Shown: positions 54,801 to 64,000 of the stretch, piece by piece
How positions within the stretch are numbered: the first letter of the stretch is position 1
Layout of the letters: the number at the start of each line of letters is the position of its first letter
Source: Prosopocoilus inquinatus
Lineage: Eukaryota > Arthropoda > Insecta > Coleoptera > Lucanidae
Length of the DNA: 64,000 bases
Reading direction: 5' to 3'
Assembly (NCBI GenBank): GCA_036172665.1
Contig: CM069877.1
Coordinates: forward strand, 25,197,001 to 25,261,000
Notes under the pieces: model-generated
What the model was told of the DNA's origin: nothing
What the model saw: the letters and a program-made list of their open reading frames with translations, nothing else
Database searches by the model: none
Translations under genes and position numbers: made by a program

Positions 54801-55860
54801 TAAGGATCGATTAGATTCATCATAGGAACAACGCTAATGCGTGTTGTTTCGTTTAAAACTATTTCCAGCTTCAGCTGCGTCCGAGAACTTCGTATCTCAC
54901 ATCAAAGTTACTGGAGTCCATCGAAACGCCAAATAACATGATAGATGAGTAAGGATCGATTAGATACATCACAGGAACAACGCTAATACGTGTTATTTCA
55001 TTTAAAACTATTTCCAGCTTCAGCTGCGTCCGAGTACTTCGTATCTCACATCAAAGTTACTTGAGTCCATCGAAACGCCAAATAACATGATAGATAAATA
55101 AGAATCGATTAGATAAATCACAGGAACAACGCTAATACGTGTTGTTTCGTTCAAAACTATTTCTAGCTTCTGCTGAGTTCGAGAACATCGTATCTCACAT
55201 CAGAGTTACTGGAGTCCATCGTAATGTCAAATAACATGACAGATAAGTAAGGATCGATTAGATACATCACAGGTACAATGCTAATACGTGTCGTTTCGTT
55301 CAAAATTATTTCCAGCTTCTGCTGATTTCGAGAACTTCGTATCTCATATCAGAGTTACTGGAGTCAGTTGAAACGTCAAATAACATAGTAGATAAGTAAG
55401 GATCGATTAGATACATCATAGGAACAACGCTAATGCGTGTTGTTTCGTTTAAAACTATTTCCAGCTTCAGCTGCGTCCGAGAACTTCGTATCTCACATCA
55501 AAGTTACTGGAGTCCATCAAAACGCCAAATAACATGAAAGATGAGTAAGGATCGATTAGATACATCACGGGAACAACGCTAATGCGTGTTGTTTCGTTTA
55601 AAACTATTTCTAGCTTCAGCTGCGTCCGAGAAGTTCGTATCTCACATCAAAGTTACTGGAGTTCATCGAAACGCCAAATAACATGATAGATGAGTAAGGA
55701 TCGATTAGATACATCACAGGAACAACGCTAATGCGTGTTGTTTCGTTTAAAACTATTTCCAGCTTCTGCTGCGTCCGAAAATTTCGTATCTCACATTAGA
55801 GTTACTGGAGTCCATCGAAACGTCAAATAACATGATAGATGAGTAAGGATCGATTAGATA
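51833..55860. repeat. 28-monomer HOR, 4172 bp, tandem copy 2
   Basis: This copy follows copy 1 at offset 4172 almost base for base until about 55860. There copy 1 goes into an AAAATTTCG monomer and this copy into the GTTATTTCATTT/GAGTACTTCG monomer, as copy I does near 24.84 kb. The exchange point looks like the AAAATTTCG monomer, which is doubled at about 51540-51832 just before this copy begins. Confidence 0.9.
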
Positions 55861-56163
55861 CATCACAGGAACAACGCTAATACGTGTTATTTCATTTAAA
55901 ACTATTTCCAGCTTCAGCTGCGTCCGAGTACTTCGTATCTCACATCAAAGTTACTGGAGTCCATCGGAACGCCAAATAACATGATAGATGAGTAAGGATC
56001 GATTAGATACATCACAGGAACAACGCTAATGCGTGTTGTTTCGTTTAAAACTATTTCTAGCTTCAGCTGCGTCCGAGAACTTCGTATCTCACATCAAAGT
56101 TACTGGAGTCCATCGAAACGCCAAATAACATAGTAGATAAGTAAGGATCGATTAGATACATCA
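55861..56163. repeat. Two-monomer X-to-Y connector
   Basis: A GTTATTTCATTT monomer and an AATGCG...TCTAGCTTCAG monomer lead from the 28-mer block to the GACAGATAAG/GTACAATG pair and then Y-type DNA. The comparable connector near 24.8-25.1 kb has an ordinary GCTGCGTCCGAGAAC monomer in place of the second one. The two X-to-Y joints are therefore related but not identical. Confidence 0.7.
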
Positions 56164-57187
56164 CAGGAACAACGCTAATACGTGTTGTTTCGTTCAAAAC
56201 TATTTCCAGCTTCTGCTGAGTTCGAGAACATCGTATCTCACATCAGAGTTACTGGAGTCCATCGTAACGTCAAATAACATGACAGATAAGTAAGGATCGA
56301 TTAGATACATCACAGGTACAATGCTAATACGTGTCGTTTCGTTCAAAACTATTTCCAGCTTCTGCTGAGTTCGAGAACTTCGTATCTCATATCAGAGTTA
56401 CTGGAGTCCGTTGAAACGTCAAATAACATAGTAGATAAGTAAGGATCGATTAGATACATCACTGGAACAACGCTAATACCTGTTATCTCGTTCAAAACTA
56501 TTTCCAGCCCCTGTTGAGTTCGAGAACTTCGTATCTCACATCAGCGTTACTGGAGTCCGTTGAAACGTCAAATAACATAGTAGATAAGTAAGGATCGATT
56601 AGATACATCACAGGAACAACGCTAATACGTGTTATTTCGTTCAAAACTATTTCCAGCTTCTGCTGCGTCCGAACACTTCGTATCTCACATCAGAGTTACT
56701 GGAGCCCATCGTAACGTCAAATAACATGATAGATAAGTAAGGATCGATTAGATACATCACAGGAAGAGCGCTAATACGTATTGTTTCGTTCAATACTATT
56801 TCCAGCTTCTGCTGCGTCCGAGAACATCGTATCTCACATCAGCGTTACTGGAGTCCGTTGAAACGTCAAATAACATAGTAGATAAGTAAGGATCGATTAG
56901 ATACATCACAGGAACAACGCTAATACGTGTTGTTTCGTTCAAAACTATTTCCAGCTTCAGCTGCTTCCGAGAACTTTGTATCTCACATCAGCGTTACTTT
57001 AGTCCGTTGAAACGTCAAATAACATGATACATAAGTAACAATCGATTAGATACATCACAGGAACAACGCTAATACGTGTTGTTTCGTTCAAAACTATTTC
57101 CAGCTTCTGCTGAGTCCGAGAACCTCGTATCTCACATCAGAGTTACTGGAGTCCATCATAACGTCAAATAACATGATAGATAAGTAA

Positions 57188-57331
57188 GGATCGATACATC
57201 ACAGGAACAGCGCTAATACGTGTTGTTTCGTTCAATACTATTTCCAGCTTCTGCTGCGTCCGAGAACATCGTATCTCACATCAGCGTTACTGGAGTCCGT
57301 TGAAACGTCAAATAACATGGTAGATAAGTAA
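57188..57331. repeat. 144-bp monomer, copy 9
   Basis: This is the same 5-bp deletion, 18,839 bp after copy 6. Confidence 0.92.
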
Positions 57332-59715
57332 GGATAGATTAGACACATCACAGGAACAGCGCTAATACGTGTTGTTTCGTTCAAAACTATTTCCAGCTTC
57401 TGCTGCGTTCGAAAACATCGTATCCCACATCAGAGTTACTGGAGTCCATCGTAACGTCAAATAACATGATAGATAAGTAAGGATCGATTAGATACATCAC
57501 AGGAAAAACGCTAATATGTGTTGTTTCGTTCAAAACTATTTCCAGCTTCTGCTGCGTCCGAGAACTTCGTATCTCACATCAGAGTTACTAGGTTTCGTTG
57601 AAACGTCAAATAACATAGTAGGTAAGTAAGGATCGATTAGAAACATCACAGGAACAACGCCAATACGTGTTGTTTCGTTCAAAACTATTTTCAGCTTCTG
57701 CTGCGTCCGAACACTTCGTATCTCACATCAGCGTTACTGGAGTCCGTTGAAACGTCAAATAACATAGTAGATAAGTAAGGATCGATTAGATACATCACAG
57801 GAACAACGCTAATACGTGTTATTTCGTTCAAAACTATTTCCAGCTTCTGCTGCGTCCGAACACTTCGTATCTCACATCAGAGTTACTGGAGTCCATCGTA
57901 ACGTCAAATAACATGATAGATAAGTAAGGATCGATTAGATACATCACAGGAACAGCGCTAATACGTATTGTTTCGTTCAATACTATTTCCAGGTTCTGCT
58001 GCGTCCGAGAACATCGTATCTCACATCAGCGTTACTGGAGTCCGTTGAAACGTCAAATAACATAGTAGATAAGTAAGGATCGATTAGATACATCACAGGA
58101 ACAACGCTAATACGTGTTGTTTCGTTCAAAACTATTTCCAGCTTCAGCTGCTTCCGAGAACTTTGTATCTCGCATCAGCGTTACTTTAGTCCGTTGAAAC
58201 GTCAAATAACATGATAGATAAGTAACGATCGATTAGATACATCACAGGAACAACGCTAATACGTGTTGTTTCGTTCAAAACTGTTTCCAGCTTCTGCTGC
58301 GTCCGAGAACTTCGTATCTTCCATCAGAGTTACTAGGTTTCGTTGAAACGTCAAATAACATAGTAGGTAAGTAAGGATCGATTAGAAACATCACAGGAAC
58401 AACGCCAATACGTGTTGTTTCGTTCAAAACTATTTTCAGCTTCTGCTGCGTCCGAACACTTCGTATCTCACATCAGCGTTACTGGAGTCCGTTGAAACGT
58501 CAAATAACATAGTAGATAAGTAAGGATCGATTAGATACATCACAGGAACAACGCTAATACGTGTTATTTCGTTCAAAACTATTTCCAGCTCCCGCTGCGT
58601 CCGAGAACTTCGTATCTCACATCAAAGTTACTGGAGTCCATCGAAACGCCAAATAACATGATAGATGAGTAAGGATCGATTAGATACATCACAGGAACAA
58701 CGCTAATGCGTGTTGTTTCGTTTAAAACTATTTCTAGTTTCAGCTGCGTCCGAGAACTTCATATCACACATCAAAGTTACTGGAGTCCATCGAAACGCCA
58801 AATAACATAGTAGATAAGTAAGGATCGATTAGATACATCACAGGAACAACGCTAATACGTGTTATTTCGTTCAAAACTATTTCCAGCTCCCGCTGCGTCC
58901 GAGAACTTCGTATCTCACATCAAAGTTACTGGAGTCCATCGAAACGCCAAATAACATGATAGATGAGTAAGGATCGATTAGATACTTCACAGGAACAACG
59001 CTAATAGGTGTTGTTTCGTTCAAAACTATTTCCAGCTTCTGCTGCGTCCGAAAACTTCGTATCTCACATCGGAGTTACTGGAGTCCATCGTAACGTCAAG
59101 TAACATGATAGATAAATAAGGATCGATTAGATAAATCACAGGAACAACTCTAATACGTGTTGTTTCGTTCAAAACTATTTCCAGCTTCTGCTGAGTTCGA
59201 GAACTTCGTATCTTATATCAGAGTTACTGGAGTCCATCGGAACGCCAAATAACATAGTAGATAAGTAAGGATCGATTAGATACATCACAGGAACAACGTT
59301 AATACGTGTTGTTTCGTTCAAAACTATTTCCAGCTTCTGCTGAGTTCGAGAACATCGTATCTCACATCAGAGTTACTGGAGTCCATCGTAACGTCAAATA
59401 ACATGACAGATAAGTAAGGATCGATTAGATACATCACAGGTACAATGCTAATACGTGTCGTTTCGTTCAAAACTATTTCCAGCTTCTGCTGAGTTCGAGA
59501 ACTTAGTATCTCATATCAGAGTTACTGGAGTCCGTTGAAACGTCAAATAACATAGTAGATAAGTAAGGATCGATTAGATACATCACTGGAACAACGCTAA
59601 TACCTGTTGTCTCGTTCAAAACTATTTCCAGCCCCTGTTGAGTCCGAGAACTTCGTATCTCACATCAGAGTTACTGGAGTCCATCATAACGTCAAATAAC
59701 ATGATAGATAAGTAA

Positions 59716-59859
59716 GGATCGATACATCACAGGAACAGCGCTAATACGTGTTGTTTCGTTCAATACTATTTCCAGCTTCTGCTGCGTCCGAGAACATCGT
59801 ATCTCACATCAGCGTTACTGGAGTCCGTTGAAACGTCAAATAACATGGTAGATAAGTAA
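59716..59859. repeat. 144-bp monomer, copy 10
   Basis: This is the same 5-bp deletion, 18,839 bp after copy 7 and 2528 bp after copy 9. Confidence 0.92.
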
Positions 59860-62094
59860 GGATAGATTAGACACATCACAGGAACAGCGCTAATACGTGT
59901 TGTTTCGTTCAAAACTATTTCCAGCTTCTGCTGCGTCCGAAAACATCGTATCCCACATCAGAGTTACTGGAGTCCATCGTAACGTCAAATAACATGATAG
60001 ATAAGTAAGGATCGATTAGATACATCACAGGAAAAACGCTAATATGTGTTGTTTCGTTCAAAACTATTTCCAGCTTCTGCTGCGTCCGAGAACTTCGTAT
60101 CTCACATCAGAGTTACTAGGTTTCGTTGAAACGTCAAATAACATAGTAGGTAAGTAAGGATCGATTAGAAACATCACAGGAACAACGCCAATACGTGTTG
60201 TTTCGTTCAAAACTATTTTCAGCTTCTGCTGCGTCCGAACACTTCGTATCTCACATCAGCGTTACTGGAGTCCGTTGAAACGTCAAATAACATAGTAGAT
60301 AAGTAAGGATCGATTAGATACATCACAGGAACAACGCTAATACGTGTTACTTCGTTCAAAACTATTTCCAGCTTCTGCTGCGTCCGAAAACTTCGTATCT
60401 CACATCAGAGTTACTGGAGTCCATCGTAACGTCAAATAACATGATAGATAAGTAAGGATCGATTAGATACATCACAGGAACAGCGCTAATACGTATTGTT
60501 TCGTTCAATACTATTTCCAGGTTCTGCTGCGTCCGAGAACATCGTATCTCACATCAGCGTTACTGGAGTCCGTTGAAACGTCAAATAACATAGTAGATAA
60601 GTAAGGATCGATTAGATACATCACAGGAACAACGCTAATACGTGTTGTTTCGTTCAAAACTATTTCCAGCTTCAGCTGCTTCCGAGAACTTTGTATCTCG
60701 CATCAGCGTTACTTTAGTCCGTTGAAACGTCAAATAACATGATAGATAAGTAACGATCGATTAGATACATCACAGGAACAACGCTAATACGTGTTGTTTC
60801 GTTCAAAACTGTTTCCAGCTTCTGCTGCGTCCGAGAACTTCGTATCTTCCATCAGAGTTACTAGGTTTCGTTGAAACGTCAAATAACATAGTAGGTAAGT
60901 AAGGATCGATTAGAAACATCACAGGAACAACGCCAATACGTGTTGTTTCGTTCAAAACTATTTTCAGCTTCTGCTGCGTCCGAACACTTCGTATCTCACA
61001 TCAGCGTTACTGGAGTCCGTTGAAACGTCAAATAACATAGTAGATAAGTAAGGATCGATTAGATACATCACAGGAACAACGCTAATACGTGTTATTTCGT
61101 TCAAAACTATTTCCAGCTCCCGCTGCGTCCGAGAACTTCGTATCTCACATCAAAGTTACTGGAGTCCATCGAAACGCCAAATAACATGATAGATGAGTAA
61201 GGATCGATTAGATACATCACAGGAACAACGCTAATGCGTGTTGTTTCGTTTAAAACTATTTCTAGTTTCAGCTGCGTCCGAGAACTTCGTATCACACATC
61301 AAAGTTACTGGAGTCCATCGAAACGCCAAATAACATAGTAGATAAGTAAGGATCGATTAGATACATCACAGGAACAACGCTAATACGTGTTATTTCGTTC
61401 AAAACTATTTCCAGCTCCCGCTGCGTCCGAGAACTTCGTATCTCACATCAAAGTTACTGGAGTCCATCGAAACGCCAAATAACATGATAGATGAGTAAGG
61501 ATCGATTAGATACTTCACAGGAACAACGCTAATAGGTGTTGTTTCGTTCAAAACTATTTCCAGCTTCTGCTGCGTCCGAAAACTTCGTATCTCACATCGG
61601 AGTTACTGGAGTCCATCGGAACGCCAAATAACATAGTAGATAAGTAAGGATCGATTAGATACATCACAGGAACAACGCTAATACGTGTTGTTTCGTTCAA
61701 AACTATTTCCAGCTTCTGCTGAGTTCGAGAACATCGTATCTCACATCAGAGTTACTGGAGTCCATCGTAACGTCAAATAACATGACAGATAAGTAAGGAT
61801 CGATTAGATACATCACAGGTACAATGCTAATACGTGTCGTTTCGTTCAAAACTATTTCCAGCTTCTGCTGAGTTCGAGAACTTCGTATCTCATATCAGAG
61901 TTACTGGAGTCCGTTGAAACGTCAAATAACATAGTAGATAAGTAAGGATCGATTAAATACATCACTGGAACAACGCTAATACCTGTTGTCTCGTTCAAAA
62001 CTATTTCCAGCCCCTGTTGAGTCCGAGAACTTCGTATCTCACATCAGAGTTACTGGAGTCCATCATAACGTCAAATAACATGATAGATAAGTAA

Positions 62095-62238
62095 GGATCG
62101 ATACATCACAGGAACAGCGCTAATACGTGTTGTTTCGTTCAATACTATTTCCAGCTTCTGCTGCGTCCGAGAACATCGTATCTCACATCAGCGTTACTGG
62201 AGTCCGTTGAAACGTCAAATAACATGGTAGATAAGTAA
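62095..62238. repeat. 144-bp monomer, copy 11
   Basis: This is the same 5-bp deletion, 2379 bp after copy 10, and the last indel of this type in the window. Confidence 0.92.
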
Positions 62239-62460
62239 GGATAGATTAGACACATCACAGGAACAGCGCTAATACGTGTTGTTTCGTTCAAAACTATTTC
62301 CAGCTTCTGCTGCGTCCGAAAACATCGTATCCCACATCAGAGTTACTGGAGTCCATCGTAACGTCAAATAACATGATAGATAAGTAAGGATCGATTAGAT
62401 ACATCACAGGAAAAACGCTAATATGTGTTGTTTCGTTCAAAACTATTTCCAGCTTCTGCT

Positions 62461-64000
62461 GAGTTCGAGAACATCGTATATCACATCAGAGTTACTGGAG
62501 TCCATCGTAACGTCAAATAACATGACAGATAAGTAAGGATCGATTAGATACATCACAGGAACAATGCTAATACGTGTCGTTTCGTTTAAAACTATTTCCA
62601 GCTTCTACTGCGTCCGAAAACATCGTATCTCACATCAGAGTTACTGGAGTCCGTTGAAACGTCAAATAACATAGTAGATAAGTAAGGATCGATTAGATAC
62701 TTCACAGGAAAAACGCTAATACGTGTTGTTTCGTTCAAAATTATTTCCAGCTTCTGCTGAGTTCGAGAACATCGTATCTCACATCAGAGTTACTGGAGTC
62801 CATCGTAACGTCAAATAACATGACAGATAAGTAAGGATCGATTAGATACATCACAGGTACAATGCTAATACGTGTCGTTTCGTTCAAAACTATTTCCAGC
62901 TTCTGCTGAGTTCGAGAACTTCGTATCTCATATCAGAGTTACTGGAGTCCGTTGAAACGTCAAATAACATAGTCATGGATAAGTAAGGATCGATTAGATA
63001 CATCACAGGAACAACGCTAATACGTGTTGTTTCGTTGAAAACTATTTCCAGCTTCTGCTGCGTCCGAAAACTTCGTATCTCACATCAGAGTTACTGGAGT
63101 CCGTTGAAACGTCAAATAACATAGTAGATAATTAAGGATCGACTATATGCATTACACGAATAACGCCAATACGTGCTGTTTCGTTCAAAACTATTTCCAG
63201 CTTCTGCTGCGTCCGAAAATTTCGTATCTCACATCAGCGTTACTGGAGTCCGTTGAAACGTCAAATAACATAATAGATAAGTAAGGATCGACTATATGCA
63301 TTACAGGAATAACGCTAATACGTGTTGTTTCTTTCAAAACTATTTCTAGCTTCTGCTGAGTTCGAGAACTTCGTATCTCATATCAGAGTTACTGGAGTCC
63401 GTTGAAACGTCAAGTAACATAGTAGATAAGTAAGGATCGATTAGATACATCACAGGAACAACGCTAATGCGTGTTGTTTCTTTCAAAACTATTTCCAGCT
63501 TCTGCTGCGTCCGAAAACATCGCATCCCACATCAGAGTTACTGGAGTCCATCGTAACGTCAAACAACATGATAGATAAGTAAGGATCGATTAGATACATC
63601 ACAGGAACAACGCTAATACGTGTTGTTTCGTTCAATACTATTTCCAGCTTCTGCTGCGTCCGAGAACATCGTATCTCACATCAGCGTTACTGGAGTCCGT
63701 TGAAACGTCAAATAACATGGTAGATAAGTAAGGATCGATTAGATACTTCACAGGAACAACGCTAATACGTGTTGTTTCGTTCAAAACTATTTCCAGCCCC
63801 TGTTGAGTTCGAGAACTTCGCATCTCACATCAGCGTTACTGGAGTCCGTTGAGACGTCAAATAACATAGTAGATAAGTAAGGATCGACTATATGCATTAC
63901 AGGAATAACGCTAATACGTGCTGTTTCGTTCAAAACTATTTCCAGCTTCTGCTGCGTCCGAAAATTTCGTATCTCACATCAGCGTTACTGGAGTCCGTTG
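62461..64000. repeat. Right edge: mixed X/Y monomers
   Basis: About ten monomers do not follow any single earlier stretch for more than one or two units. Private changes include CGTATATCAC near 62476, AACAATGCTAATACG near 62560, a 3-bp insertion near 62973, GATAATTAAGG near 63127 and TTTCTTTCAAAAC (near 63327 and 63477). GGATCGACTATATGCATTAC recurs at 63138 (with a C for the final G of CAGG downstream), 63287 and 63881. The array leaves the window at phase 120. Confidence 0.78.
62835..62986. repeat. 152-bp monomer with private 3-bp insertion
   Basis: CATAGTCATGGATAAG replaces CATAGTAGATAAG, a net gain of three bases. It occurs once in the window, in the mixed right-edge segment. Confidence 0.9.

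Larger units (their letters stand above)
56164..60764. repeat. Y module copy at offset 18,839
   Basis: About 4.6 kb follow 37325-41925 at offset 18,839: ACCTGTTATC monomer 37633 to 56472, AACCTCG 38283 to 57122, ACCTGTTGTC monomer 40757 to 59596, 144-mers 38349 to 57188 and 40877 to 59716. Homology stops near 60764, where the earlier copy has GATTAGACACATC and this one GATTAGATACATC. A 17-monomer subrepeat of 2528 bp lies within it. Confidence 0.88.
57127..61617. repeat. 17-monomer subrepeat, period 2528 bp
   Basis: Positions about 57127-59090 recur at about 59655-61617. The 144-mers at 57188 and 59716 and the AACTGTTTCC monomers (58280 and 60808) are 2528 apart, 17 x 149 minus 5. A matching 2528 spacing separates the 144-mers at 38349 and 40877, so this period predates the 18,839-bp duplication. 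Confidence 0.82.
59225..62460. repeat. 16-monomer subrepeat, period 2379 bp
   Basis: Positions about 59225-60080 recur at about 61604-62460. The ACCTGTTGTC monomer (59596, 61975) and the 144-mer (59716, 62095) are both 2379 apart, 16 x 149 minus 5. The joint near 61600 fuses an AATAGGTG...CGGAGTT monomer directly to an ATCGGAACGCC ending, skipping one CAACTCTAATACG monomer relative to 58.98-59.28 kb. Confidence 0.82.
1..64000. repeat. Satellite DNA array, 149-bp monomer, fills the window
   Basis: Head-to-tail copies of one 149-bp monomer occupy every base. Successive GGATCGATT blocks fall at 129, 278, 427 and 576. All intervals between indel monomers are exact multiples of 149, giving 431 monomer equivalents from 129 to 63880. 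Strongly conserved blocks include AACTATTTCCAGC (around phase 54-66), TACTGGAGTCC (106-116) and AAGTAAGGATCGATTA (across the phase 149/1 boundary). Variable positions cluster at phases 22-39, 49-52, 66-76, 80-86, 98-104, 117-127 and 133-144. No open frame exceeds 63 codons, and no tRNA, rRNA, transposon or unique segment was seen. The likely role is a centromeric or heterochromatic satellite; this is inferred from architecture only. I do not recognise the family. Confidence 0.98.

Noticed and set aside
61107..61295. 62-codon minus-strand open frame, and a similar 61-codon frame at 63638-63823
   Set aside because: Both read through ordinary tandem monomers on the reverse strand. A few point variants remove a stop, and neighbouring monomers of the same type are closed. 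There is no evidence of coding.
1..64000. CRISPR array (regular direct repeats with variable segments)
   Set aside because: The repeat unit is 149 bp and contiguous. Variable positions are scattered substitutions shared among copies, not unique spacers between short repeats, and there is no cas gene or leader.
1..64000. Transposon, LTR or viral insertion inside the array
   Set aside because: Phase bookkeeping closes exactly at 431 monomer equivalents with only small named indels. There is no room for an inserted element, and no terminal repeats or target duplications were seen.

Overview
The whole 64 kb window is one uninterrupted satellite DNA array. I found no protein-coding gene, RNA gene, transposon or unique-sequence island on either strand. 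The unit is a 149-bp monomer of about 41% G+C. In this report phase 1 is the first base of the conserved GGATCGATTAG block. The window opens at phase 22 and closes at phase 120, so the array runs off both ends. Between the first monomer start (129) and the last (63881) the spacing equals exactly 431 monomer equivalents. This holds once a short list of indel monomers is allowed for: six 69-bp losses, three 147-mers, eleven 144-mers, one 154-mer and one 152-mer. The source is a eukaryote, most likely centromeric or other heterochromatic DNA assembled from long reads. The consensus monomer has 10 CpGs where base composition predicts about 6, which argues against a heavily CpG-methylated germline such as a vertebrate's and fits many invertebrates. 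I do not recognise the satellite family, so no taxon is named.

Monomers differ from neighbours at many positions but recur almost unchanged kilobases away, so the array has a nested higher-order repeat (HOR) structure. Domain X covers about 1-25.2 kb. It begins with a more diverged edge (1 to about 904). Two unit lengths then alternate, long 4846 bp (33 monomers) and short 2613 bp (18 monomers), giving a 7459-bp super-unit (3852-18769). An X block of other monomer classes follows (18770 to about 25214). Domain Y covers about 25.2-44.2 kb. It holds a 37-monomer, 5498-bp HOR repeated about 1.8 times, a 6-monomer (894-bp) duplication, X-type patches, and a 13-monomer (1932-bp) HOR in two tandem copies (about 40330-44193).

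X-type DNA returns at about 44.2-56.1 kb. It is displaced 27,014 bp from the block at 18.77 kb and contains a 28-monomer, 4172-bp tandem duplication that looks nearly identical by eye (about 47661-55860). Y-type DNA returns at about 56.2-62.4 kb, displaced 18,839 bp from 37.3-41.9 kb. The last 1.5 kb is mixed and less orderly.

Rare indel monomers act as lineage tags. The 69-bp-deleted chimera marks X units, the 5-bp-deleted 144-mer marks Y units, and the 147-mer marks only long X units. Together they record repeated unequal exchange, segmental duplication and homogenisation. Offsets come from landmark positions read by eye. Block edges marked 'about' are uncertain by tens of bases to one monomer, and percent identities were not computed.
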